DNA of 64,000 nucleotides from Eretmocerus hayati (Eukaryota; Arthropoda; Insecta; Hymenoptera; Aphelinidae). The notes beneath the pieces are model-generated. The model saw only the letters and a list, made by a program, of their open reading frames with translations, was not told the DNA's origin and did not search any database. Position 1 is the first letter of the stretch. Each line of letters starts with the position of its first letter. Location of the stretch: the NCBI GenBank assembly GCA_029851415.1, contig CM056741.1, positions 90,679,282 through 90,743,281 on the forward strand. Reading direction: 5' to 3'. Both the position numbers and the translations under genes were made by a program. Shown one piece after another: positions 43,400-55,390 of this stretch.

Positions 43400-46208
43400 T
43401 TAGAGAGTGCGTCCATGTCAAATTCGAACGGTTTCTGCAACTATTTTTTTTTTAAATTCCCATACCATTTTGTTCGATGTGGGGTACCAAAATAAGGTAT
43501 ATCCCATAGTTTGCAGGTCCAAAAATTTTTTTTTTCTCAGATAGGCCTACAAGAGTGGTTTTACCGAAAAATCAAAAATTGAGACTATCCTACCGTATTG
43601 TGCTCGTAATTTCCGACTGCTTCGACCAATTTTCATTTTTTAACAAGCATTTGAAAGGTGACTTCAAAACCTATAGATTGACCCGTAGTAAAATTTCCTT
43701 AAGTAGTTTTCCGTCCAGCTGGTAAGTAAAATACTCGAAAATCACGGATTGGCTTATAACTTTTTCAAAATATTTCTTAATCTCTTTTGTTCCAACTACG
43801 TGTATGAGAATTTTCAGTCATTATTCTTACCTCTGGAGCCTCCCAGAGTTTTTCTGAGGCGAAAAAAATCGCAAAAACTCAAAAAATGCGTTTTCACCTT
43901 GGTGAACTCCCTTGGAGGACCTCGCAACTCATTCCAGTGTCCGCGAGACTGTTTCACTTCAGGATTGACTGTTTTGAGTAGTTTTTTGAGTGTAGCAGGT
44001 GCTCAGATTCGTAGAAATTCATCTCAGAAGTCAATCTTCATCCCATAATTAGCATCTCCTAGGCATGCGCTGTTCTCTACATCTTTGAAAGTATTCTAAA
44101 TCGATAACTGGTATAATTTTCTTAAGAAAAACCTCTTGCTGACGTCAATTTAATGCAGTAGAACCGGAGCTACAGCTGTTGAAATCAAAAGAAATATTTG
44201 AGTTATCAAATCCGTGAGCCTCGAGAAAGGTCGGCGGTCTCGCCTGCCGGTTGAAGCGTGTATTCCCACTTCTACTCCAGCAAATCGACTTCACCAAGGG
44301 GTCATTTTGAAGGTAATCGAGCCAGCTACCGATTTGAATTGGTTTCGAAGCACCAAAGTCATCTGCATGCACGAGAAATTCGAATCGAACGAATCATTGC
44401 CAGCAATTCTTCCCAACTCTGATCAGATGATTGTGAAGTTTCTGCGCATACAAATGACTTTCGAGCTTCAAAACTAATTTAAATCGGTAGCTGACTCGAT
44501 TTCTTCCAAAACATCCACTCGGTGAAGATTTGCTTGAATAGAGCGGAAATACACGCTTCAACCGACAGGCGAGACCGTCGATCTTTCTCTAGGCTCACGG
44601 ATTTGATACCTAAGACATTTCTTTTTATTTCAACGGCTGTAGCTCCGGCTCTACTACATCAAATTGACTTCATCAGCGAGAGGTTTTTTTGAATGAAATC
44701 AAACCAGCTATCGATTACAAACACGTTCAAAGTCGTGGAGAGCAGCGCATGCGCAGGTGATGCTAATTATTGGATAGTAATTCACTTTTGGAATGAGATC
44801 TTACAAATCTGAGCATCTGTTACACTCAAAAGAATAATAAAACAGTCATTGCTGAGGTAGAACAGTCTCGCAAATACAATGGAATGAGTTGCGAGGTTCC
44901 CCGAGGAAGTTGAACGAGGTAAAAATTCATTTTTTTAGTTTTTGGGATTTTTTCACACTCTCTAAGCTCTAGGAAAAGCTCTACGAGGCTCCAGAAGTAG
45001 AAATAATGACTGAAAATTCTCATACACATAGTTCATCACTGGAGGAATCGAAACTAAAATGGAATAAATACACTACCGGTTAAAAGTCTCAATACACCTG
45101 GAGATCAAACTGATGATCTTCAGAACTGGATATCTCAGAACCTATTGGTCGCAGAAAGCTCTGCGTGGTCGCATTTTGTAGCTCATATTGAGCACTTTGA
45201 GCACTTTCAAATCTATTTTCCGTATTTCTCGTCCCGCGTATCAGACCAAAGTCACACGAGTCAGAAAAACGACTTTTTTCGCAATTTTTCAGGCCTGGTA
45301 CAACCACCTGCAAATTTCGGAGAGATTGTTGGATCGCATCGAGACCAACGACACCTTCAAGCCCATGAAAAGACCTTCAAGATCCGTTTCTGAACTTCTC
45401 TCAATGTGGTCCTGGTATTGAGATATGACAGACTGTCTGCGGGTGTTTTTCTCTCAAATAATTACACGATAATCCAAAAATGATGAGAAACAGCCCAGTT
45501 CAAGGTTGGTAGCCTTCATTTCCGATGGTTATCTCGATGCTGAGTCGAACTCTTGCAGTCTGGATGAAGGTCAGATGCCCCCAAATGGGCTGTTCCTCAT
45601 CATTTTTAGATTATCGTGTGATCTCTACAGAGACAAACACCCTCAACAAAATCAGTCAGACCTCGGAACCGGAACCACTTTGAGAGACGTTTAAAAACGG
45701 ATCTTGAAGGTCTTCTCATGGGCTGAAGATGCCATTGGTCTCATAGCGGTCCAACAATCTCCCCAAAATTTGTAGGCGTTTGAACCTTGCTTGAAAAATT
45801 GCGAAAAAAATCATTTTTCTGACCCGTGTGTCTCTGGTATGATACGGGAAATACAGAACGAAGATTTGGAAGTGCTCGATATGAGCTACAAAATGCGACC
45901 ACGCACAGCTCTCTACGACCAATAGGTTCTGAGATATCCAGCTCTGAAGATCATCAGTTTGATACCCAGGTGTATTGAGACTTTTGACCGGTAGTGTAAA
46001 TCAAAATGTGCGTCAAAAAAGTGATCAGCCAATCCGTGATTTTCGAGTATCTTACCTACCAGCTGACAAAAAACTAAGAATTTCTGGACCTACGAACTAA
46101 GGGAAATATCTTGTTTCGGTACCCCACATCGAAAAAAATGGTTCGGGAGTTTTAAAATAATATTTGCAGAAACCGTTTGGATTTGACATGGGCGTACTCT
46201 AGAACTCC
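43400..46208. mobile_element. Large foldback element, about 930-bp arms, interrupted by a second foldback
   Basis: The left arm (43400 to about 44340) pairs with the right arm (about 44470 to 46208) once the insertion at 45071-45996 is removed. Shared words include CATGTCAAATTCGAACGGTT, CACGGATTGGCT, CATACACGTAGTT-like, GCGCATGC, GTAGCTCCGG and CGGTCTCGCCTG. The left arm has an additional 190 bp around 43520-43710 that the right arm lacks. No coding capacity. Confidence 0.8.
45071..45996. mobile_element. Foldback element with Tc1/mariner-type ends and TA duplication
   Basis: The termini CACTACCGGTTAAAAGTCTC and, inverted, CACTACCGGTCAAAAGTCTC are the CACTACCGGTCAAAAG type typical of Tc1-like transposons, flanked by TA at 45069-45070 and 45997-45998. 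Inverted arms of about 410-425 bp (45071-45497 and 45586-45996) meet near a short spacer. The arms do not encode a DDE transposase, so the element is a non-autonomous foldback that would depend on a Tc1-family enzyme. Confidence 0.9.
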
Positions 46209-46214
46209 ATCAGG

Positions 46215-46570
46215 GTACTGGTGTGGTACCGTTTTATCCCTCTAAGGGCGCCCAGATGACATCGAAACAGTACCGGGCTGGATGCTAAGTGAGACACTCA
46301 CATGCATGGCTCAATTTGGCATCCCCTTCGGCTCACACCATCGCTATTACGATTTGTTCATGCATAAATCCCGTGCTTGTTGACATCAACAAAAAATGTG
46401 AGCTTGCCATCATCATGTAAAATCGAACTGGATCCGCTACAGTAAGGTACCGTTTTGACACTCTTCGGAGACCACCACGGGACTGAAACGGAATGGTACC
46501 GGATGCTCCGTGAGACTCACCCATGGATCGCTCAATACAGATGACAAAACATCGCTCACCATCCGTATAT
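46215..46570. repeat. Diverged direct repeat, period about 228 bp
   Basis: GGTACCGTTTTATCCCTC, AACAGTACCGGGCTGGATGC and GTGAGACACTCAC at 46227-46310 recur in modified form at 46446-46530 (GGTACCGTTTTGACACTC, GGTACCGGATGCTCCGTGAG). Confidence 0.6.
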
Positions 46571-46684
46571 CGATCTGATCCCGTATCGGTCATCGGCAAG
46601 TGTCGACCTGGTCCCGTACCGGTCCCCGGCGAGTGTCGAAACGACCGTACAATGGCCCAGAATAATCACGGGATACAAATCGGG

Positions 46685-47440
46685 AGATACCTCAGGATAT
46701 CCGATCTTGGAATCTCGGCCCTGTGATCAGATATATCGCGGAGGAGTTGATTCTCATAGATTAACGGGTGTGAATCTACTACTCGATACTGGCAGACAGG
46801 AGATTCGATTGTTCCTTGGCGGGATCTGGACATTCCCATGGATTTAATCTGATCCCAAATCGCGGGAAGACTCAAAATATCTGTCACCATACCACGTACC
46901 TGAGCCGAAGGTGTTCAGTGGTCGAAAAGTCGGGCAATATCCTAGGGATCGGAACTACGATCCATCAGGGATGCGATCACAATTCTCGATATTGGGTTCG
47001 ATTACGAATCTTGTTGGGCATACAATTCACTACAGGGTGGTGACTAGGGGGGGATTCGGGAGCCGAATGTCTATCCTAACCAGCTTCACAGACAGAACCT
47101 TATCTCATCTTGCGAGGAGCATGGATATAATACAACGACCTCGAATAATTACGTGACTTCATAGCCTAGGGATCGGGGGATATCCCAGGATGTCCAATTC
47201 CAGAGTCTTAGCTCTGTGATCAAAGATCTCGAGGAGGAGTCGATTCTCATAGATTTACGGGGGTGAATCTAAAACTCGATAGTGGCGAGCAGGAGATTCG
47301 ATTGTTCCTTGGCTTAAATTGGACACCCCAACGTATTTAATCTGATCCCGAATCGTGAAAAAAACTTTTAATATTTTTCATCATATCACGGACCTCAGCC
47401 GAGCGTGTTCAGTGGTAGATTAATCGAGGAATATCCTATA
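46685..47440. repeat. Direct repeat pair, about 265 bp, period about 485
   Basis: ATTCTCATAGATT, GAGATTCGATTGTTCCTTGG, ATTTAATCTGATCCC and GTGTTCAGTGGT appear in the same order at 46685-46945 and 47170-47440. The units are diverged, and a further 220 bp of different sequence separates them. Confidence 0.75.
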
Positions 47441-47464
47441 ACGGGAAGAAAAACATCGCTAAAT

Positions 47465-50400
47465 TAGCAGCGCCCACTTTGCAAATAAAGCAAAGTTGCC
47501 TCTCTCGCGCACGCGATGCTGTCAAGTCATGTACGCGAGAGCGAAATTCCATTCGCATTCGCAGAAGTAGAACGGCAGAATGCCGAGGCGGGATCGTCTC
47601 TTCTCGATGACCGGACTCACCTCGCGCGCGCGAAAATGTGAAGTCGCGTACGCGACTCTGGAACCTCATAAGCGAACGCGAGAGTGTCATCTCGCGTACG
47701 CGACAATTGGACCTCACTATCCCTACTAGGTTCGCGCACGCGAAAATGTCTAGTCGCGTACGCGACTCTGGAACCTTGTTCGCGGACGCGAGAGTGTCTT
47801 CTCGCGTACGAGACAATTGAACCTCACTATCCCTACTGGGTTCGCACGCGCGAGAATGTCTAGTCGCGTCCGCGACTTTGGAACCTTGTTCGCGGACGCG
47901 AGAGTGTCTTCTCGCGTACAAGACAATCGGACCTCACGATCCGCACCCGGTTCGCGCCCGCGAAAATGCCATGTCGCGTACGCGACTGCGAAACCTCATT
48001 CGCTTACGCTAGAATGTCGTCTCGCGTACGCGAAAATCGGATCTCACGAACCGCACTCGGTTCGCGCCCGCGGAAACGTCAAGTCGCGTACGCGGCTACG
48101 GTATCTCGTTCGCGGACGCGGGAATGTCATTTCGCGTACGGAACTGCGGAACCTCATTCGCGTACGCGAAAGTGTCATCTCACGTACGCGAGAAACAGTC
48201 ACGAACTGCACTCGGTTCGCGCACGCGATGCTGTCAAGTCGCGTACGCGAAAGCGTAATTCCATTCGCATTCGCGAAAGTAGAACGGCAGGATGCCGAAG
48301 CGGGATCGTCTCTTCTCGATGACCGGACTCACCTCGCGCACGCGGAAATGTCAAGTTGCGTACGCGACTCTGGAACCTCATAAGCGGACGCGAGAGCGTC
48401 ATCTCGCGTACGCGACAATTGGACCTCACTATCCCTACTACGTTCGCGCACGCGAGAATGTCTACCCGCGTAAGCGACTCTGGAAACTTGTTCGCGGACG
48501 CGAGAGTGTCTTCTCGCGTACGAGACAATCGGACCTCACGATCCGCACCCGGTTCGCGCCCGCGATGATGCTATGTCGCGTACGCGACTGCGGAACCTCA
48601 TTCGCTTACGCGAGGATGTCATCTCGCGTACGCGAAAAACGGTCACGGACTGCACTCGGTTCGCGCATGCGATGCTGTCAAGTCACGTACGCGAAAGCGA
48701 AATTCCATTCGCCATCGCGAAAAATTAACGGCAGAATGCCGAGGCGGAATCGTCTCTTCTCGGTGACCGAACTCACCTCGCGCACGTGAAAATGTCAAGT
48801 TGCGTACGCGACTCTGGAACCTCATAAGCGGACGCGAGAGTGGATTCTCGCGTACGCGACAATTGGACCTCACTATCCCTACTAGGTTCGCGCACGCGAG
48901 AATGTCTAGTCGCGTACGCGACTCTGGAACCTTTTTCGCGGACGTGAGAGTGTCTTCTCGCGTACGAGACAATTGGACCTCACTATCCCTACTGGGTTCG
49001 CACACGCGAGAATGTCTAGTCTCGTCCGCGACTCTGGAACCTTGTTCGCGGACCCGAGAGTGTCTTCTCGCGTACGAGACAATCGGACCTCACGATCCGC
49101 ACCCGGTTCGCGCCCGCGAAAATGCTGTGTCGCATACGCGACTGCGGACCCTCATTCGCTTACGCGAGAATGTCGTCTCGCGTACGCGAAAATCGGATCT
49201 CACGAACCGCACTCGGTTCGCGCCCGCGGAAACGTCAAGTCGCGTACGCGACTACGAGACCTCATTCGCGGACGCGGAAATGTCAAGTCGCGTACGCAAC
49301 TGCGGGACCTCATTCGCGTACGCGAGAATGTCATCTCGCGTACGCGAGAAACAGTCACGAACTGCACTCGGTTCGCGCACGCGATGCTGTCAAGTCGCGT
49401 ACGCGAAAGCGTAATTCCGTTCGCATTCGCGAAAGTAGAACGGCAGGATGCCGAGGCGGGATCGTCTCTTCTCGATGACCAGACTCACCTCGCGCACGCG
49501 GAAATGTCAAGTTGCGTACGCGACTCTGGAACCTCGTAAGCAGACGCGAGAGTGTCATCTCGCGTACGCGACAATTGGACCTCTTTATCCCTACTAGGTT
49601 CGCGCACGCGAGAATGTCTACACGCGTACGCGACTCTGGAACCTTGTTCGCGGACGCGAGAGTGTCTTCTCGCGTACGAGACAATCGGACCTCACGATCC
49701 GCACCCGGTGCGCGCCCGCGAGAAATGCTAAGTCGCGTACGCGACTGCGAAACCTCATTCGCTTACGCTAGAATGTCGTCTCGCGTACGCGAAAATCGGA
49801 TCTCACGAACCGCACTCGGTTCGCGCCCGCGGAAATGTCAAGTCGCGTACGCAACTGCGGAACCTCATTCGCGTACGCGAGAATGTCATCTCGCGTACGC
49901 GAGAAACGGTCATGAACTGCATTCGGTTCGCGCACTCGATGCTGTCTAGTCGCGTACAAGAAAGCGTAACAGTTCGCATTCGCGAAAGTAGAACGGCAGG
50001 ATGCCGAGGCGGGATCGTCTCTTCTCGATGACCGGACGCACCTCGCGCACGCGGAAATGTCAAGTTGCGTACGCGACTCTGGAACCTCATAAGCAGACGC
50101 GAGAGTGTCAACTCGCGTTCGCGACAATTGGACCTCTTTATCCCTACTAGGTTCGCGCACGCGAGAATGTCTACCCGCGTACGCGACTCTGGAACCTTGT
50201 TCGCGGAGGTAAGAGTGTCTTCTCGCGTACGAGACAATCGAACCACACTGTCCCTGGTGGGTTCGCACACTCGAGAATGTCTAGTCGCGTCCGCGACTCT
50301 GGAACCTTGTTCGCGGACCCGAGAGTGTCTTCTCGCGTACGAGACAATCGGACCTCACGAACCGCACTCGGTTCGCGCCCGCAGAAACGTCAAATCGCGT

Positions 50401-53205
50401 ACGCGGCTACGGTATCTCGTTCGCGGACGCGGAAATGTCAAGTCGCGTACGCAACTGCGGAACCTCATTTGCGTACGCGAAAGTGGCATCTCGCGTACGT
50501 GAGGAACAGTCACGAACCGTACTCGGTTCGCGCACGCGACGCTGTCAAGTCGCGTACGCGAAAGCGTGCTTCCATTCGCATTCGCGAAAGTAGAACGGCA
50601 GGATGCCGGAGCGGGATCGTCTCTTCTCGATGACCGGACTCACCTCGCGCACGCGGGAGTGTCAAGTTGCGTACACGACTGTGGAACCTCATAAGCAGAC
50701 GCGAGAGTGTCATCTCGCGTACGAGACAATCGGACCTCACGATCCGCACCCGGTTCGCGCCCGCGAAAATGCTATGTCGCGTACGCAGCTGCGAAACCTC
50801 TTTCGCTTACGCTAGAATGTCGTCTCGCGTACGCGAAAATCGGATCTCACGAACCGCACTCGGTTCGCGCCCGCGGAAATGTCAAGTCGCGTACGCAACT
50901 GCGGAACCTCATTCGCGTACGCGAGGATGTCATCTCGCGTACGCGAGAAACGGTCATGAACTGCATTCGGTTCGCGCACTCGATGCTGTCTAGTCGCGTA
51001 CAAGAAAGCGTAATTCCGTTCGCATTCGCGAAAGTAGAACGGCAGGATGCCGAGGCGGGATCGTCTCTTCTCGATGACCGGACGCACCTCGCGCACGCGG
51101 AAATGTCAAGTTGCGTACGCGAGTCTGGAACCTCATAAGCAGACGCGAGAGTGTCAACTCGCGTTCGCGACAATTGGACCTCTTTATCCCTACTAGGTTC
51201 GCGCACGCGAGAATGTCTACCCGCGTACGCGACTCTGGAACCTTGTCCGCGGAGGTAAGAGTGTCTTCTCGCGTACGAGACAATCGAACCACACTGTCCC
51301 TACTACGTTCGCGCACGCGAAAATGTCATCTCGCGTACGCGAGAAACAGTCACGAACTGCACTCGGTTCGCGCACGCGATGCTGTCAAGTCGCGTACGCG
51401 AAAGCGTAATTCCATTGGCATTGGAGAAAGTAGAACGGCAGGATGCCTAGGCGGGATCGTCTCTTCTCGAAGACCGGACTCACCTCGCGCACGCGGAAGT
51501 GTCAAGTCGCGTACGCGACTCTGGAACCTCATAAGCGGACGAGAGAGTGTCATCACGCGTACGCGACAATTGGATCTCACTATCCCTACTAGGTTCGCGC
51601 ACGCGAGAATTTCTACCCGCGTCCGCAACTCTGGAACCTTGCTCGCGGACGCGAGAGTGTCTTCTCGCGTACGAGACAATTGGACCTCACTATCCCTACT
51701 GGGTTCGCGCACGCGAGAATGTCTAGTCGCGTCCGCGACTCTGGAACCTTGCTCGCGGACGCGAGAGCGTCATCTCGCGTACGCGACAATTGGACCTCAC
51801 TATCCCTACTACGTTCGCGCACGCGAGAATGTCTACCCGCGTATGCGACTCTGGAAACTTGTTCGCGGACGCGAGAGTGTCTTCTCGCGTACGAGACAAT
51901 CGGACCTCACGATCCGCACCCGGTTCGCGCCCGCGATGATGCTATGTCGCGTACGCGACTGCGAAACCTCATTCGCTTACGCGAGGATGTCATCTCGCGT
52001 ACGCGAAAAACGGTCACGAACTGCACTCGGTTCGCGCATGCGATGCTGTCCAGTCACGTACCCGAAAGCAAAATACCATTCGCATCCGCGAAAAAAGAAC
52101 GGCAGAATGCCGAGGCGGGATCGTCTCTTCTCGGTGACCGAACTCACCTCGCGCACGTGAAAATGTCAAATTGCGTACGCGACTCTGGAACCTCATAAGC
52201 GGACGCGAGAGTGGATTCTCGCGTACGCGACAATTGGACCTCACTATCCCTACTAGGTTCGCGCACGCGAGGATGTCTAGATGCGTACGCGACTCTGGAA
52301 CTTTTTTCGCGGACGTGAGAGTGTCTTCTCGCGTACGAGACCATTGGACCTCACTATCCCTACTACGTTCGCGCACGCGAGAATGTCTACCCGCGTATGC
52401 GACTCTGGAAACTTGTTCGCGGACGCGAGAGTGTCTTCTCGCGTACGAGACAATCGGACCTCACGATCCGCACCCGGTTCGTGCCCGCGATGATGCTATG
52501 TCGCGTACGCGACTGCGGAACCTCATTCGCTTACGCGAGGATGTCATCTCGCGTACGCGAAAAACGGTCATGAACTGCATTCGGTTCGCGCACTCGATGC
52601 TGTCAAGTCGCGTACGCGAAAGCGTAATTCCGTTCGCATTCGCGAAAGTAGAACGGCAGGATGCCGAGGCGGGATCGTCTCTTCTCGATGACCGGACTCA
52701 CCCCGCGCACGCGGAAATCTCAAGTTGCGTACGCGACTCTGGAACCTCATAAGCAGACGCGAGAGTGTCATCTCGCGTACGCGACAATTGGACCTCTTTA
52801 TCCCTACTAGGTTCGCGCACGCGAGAATGTCTACCCGCGTACGCGACTCTGGAACCTTGTTCGCGGACGCGAGAGTGTCTTCTCGCGTACTAGACAATCG
52901 GACCTCACGATCCGCACCCGGTGCGCGCCCGCGAAAATGCTTTGTCGTGTACGCGACTGTGGAACCTCATTCGCGTACGCGAGAATGTCATCTCGCGTAC
53001 GCGAAAAACGGTTCATCACGAACTGCACTCGGTTCGCGTACGCGATGCTGCCAAGTCGCGTACGCGAAAGCGAAATTCCATTCGCATCTGCGAAAGTAGA
53101 GCCGGCAGAATGCCGAGGCGGGATCGTCTCTTTTCGATGACCGGACTCACCCCGCGCACGCGAAAATGTCAAGTCGCGTACGCGACTGCGGAACCTCATC
53201 CGTCA
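47465..53205. repeat. CpG-rich modular satellite, 110-bp monomer (48 + 62 bp)
   Basis: About 5.7 kb of tandem units. A monomer of 110 bp is measured between TTCGCGC-type starts at 47731, 47841, 47951 and 48061, and consists of a 48-bp half (ending GGAACC-TTG) and a 62-bp half (ending ACTATCCCTACTGGG or variants). Each half carries a copy or variant of the self-complementary TCGCGTACGCGA. A distinct block (AACGGCA, then GATGCCGAGGCGGGATCGTC) recurs at 47571, 48283, 48727, 49439, 49992, 50594, 51038, 51434, 52098, 52652 and about 53100. The spacings are 712, 444, 712, 553, 602, 444, 396, 664, 554 and about 449 bp. Long frames on both strands reflect absence of stop words; 110 is not a multiple of three, so protein coding is unlikely. 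Confidence 0.95.
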
Positions 53206-55390
53206 GAGTCAGAGTCCTTGCGGCAATCCTCACAAATCCGCTCCGGGACATCGAGATGAGTGACGAGGCCCGCAGTAGTTTCCAGCCTGTGCATCATGTT
53301 CCATTCACTGAGAATATCCTTCGATACGTAGAAGAATGCAAATGCGTAGGTGATGCCGATGACTGAATTTCGTTCTGATTCGGAAACGCTTTTTTTCGCA
53401 TTCTTGATTAATAAACTTCCCCCCCCCCCCCACAACCAGATTCAATTTATGCAGCAAAAGTTCTGGATGCAAGATAATCCGGCAGGCACGATGGAATGGT
53501 TACCTAACGTTCCATTTACATGTATCCGGTTTGAAAAGATTTTGCCCAACTTATTGTTGATCGATCCATCGAAATCCTCGAAAATACGATTTTATGGGTC
53601 AAACGGCGATTTTGAGAGTCTTATGATGGGTTTCTTCGGGTACTGTAAGTTCCTGGGGCGACTTCGGGGCCTTGAGGACCCTCTCTCCCACTCACTATGT
53701 TATTAGTGATGGGGAAAAATCACTTCTGTTGCCATATCTGATATGGGCCAATTGCCACAGTTACCTGATAGAGTCTTTGTTACATTCATCATACATCTGA
53801 TTCGAGTGAGGGTTTATGATTGGTCGTGCCATAGCCCTGAAAAGTTATTTGCCGAATGTTGAGGAGAAGCGGAGTTGCAACGGATCAAACTATCAATGTT
53901 AGTCGATACCTCGTGATTCAGTTATTTATTCATTCATATTCTTTTTCCTTGCATCAGATCGTGAATAATTCATGGTCGATTGTGCTCGACTGCTTTGTTT
54001 CTGACGATTTAAATGCATCTTCCAGCCCTTAGTATAGGAATCCTTGAGCCAAAATAATGATAGTTCTGTATTTCAATTATTGGAGATCTAATCTTGAATG
54101 GACAAACATTTTGATTCAGTCTCATATCGTACACGCGTATGTCATAACTTGTAATAAGTGTATCTAGAGAATTGAAATGTTCGATGGCTACGAATATAGG
54201 GGTTATTCACAACTTCTTGTTGATTGGAGTTTAGAACTGTATTCATTCAGGCTCAAGTATCACTATTCACGAACTGCAAATGCAATATCGGATAACAATC
54301 CAACTCAGTTTAGTTGATTATGGATTATTCGCCATTCAAATTATAACAGTAACCAAGTTTGTATCACAATTCATCGTTGACTGATAGCAGATGGCTCTGT
54401 CGTTAATTATTTTCATCGTGTCAACTCTTTCCCTTCCCATTATCGGCCCAGTTAGTTTTCAGAGCTCATTCATGAATGATTATCCCCCCTCACCCCATTT
54501 CATTTTGATGAGTGTTCTTTGTGAAGATCACTCTTGGGCTCAGATCCCTGCAAAGAGTTTTTACATTTCCGAAACTTATGGAAACATGATATGCAATAGA
54601 AGGAGACTCTTGGATCATTGTGGGATTGAGAGCAATGCTGGAAAGCTACATACGAAGCTCAAATGAACTATCCCGTTCCCATCCCCATCCATACGGATGA
54701 TCCTCCCGCATTACTTCAAATAGAGATCCATCTGTTCGATAGATCCCCAAACATGTTCTCTCGATACAAATCGTGTTACCCTGGTTATTCATATGTTGCA
54801 AATGAATTGTCTATTGATCATGTCACATGCTACAAGTTTGAAATATTTCAGTAAGGTCTAGCAGGTAAGTGGAAAGTTGATTGGTTTGCTCGTAATTTCC
54901 CGCAGATCCGTATGGACATCAACATTTCATGAATTTGTGGGTCACTATCAATTGTTGGTGGTTTTTGGCGAGAAAATGTGCTGAACATTCCCAGCAGCGA
55001 TCCCTGCACTTTTTCCCTTGGAGCATATGATGATTGGATCATGTGCCGTTACGCCTGCGGTGAGAGTTATTTCCCGCAAATTGGCTCCACACTTGGATTT
55101 AATTTTCATCGGGGTTGCTTTACAGTTCGCGAGCTGACTTCCAAATCAGTGTTACAGTATTCCATCATTGAATAGTCTTGAATTATGCTTTCGGTGTTTT
55201 TGAGCTTGCGCGAATTTTGATGAACACTTCAATTTCATGCATTGGGCGTTGTTCTATCACTATCAAGCGTATTCCGGCAGAACAATATACTTACAATTCC
55301 AGTGGCAATTTTTATTCGTCTTTACGATATAATTTTTACTCGAATCATAACAGTGAAAAGCTAGAAGTGAAACTGGAGAGATGTAATGGG
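53206..55390. other. Intergenic, no gene seen
   Basis: Mostly AT-rich. A run of C lies at about 53420-53431. Open frames of up to 118 codons (53350-53706) and 91 codons (54391-54666) have no motifs I know. Confidence 0.4.

Noticed and set aside
47817..53199. Many 100-350-codon frames in the 47.5-53.2 kb region as arginine-rich proteins
   Set aside because: The 110-bp monomer shifts the frame at every repeat, and openness occurs in several frames on both strands, so these follow from repeat composition and not from a coding sequence.
47465..53205. CRISPR array
   Set aside because: Repeats are tandem without unique spacers and the sequence context is eukaryotic.
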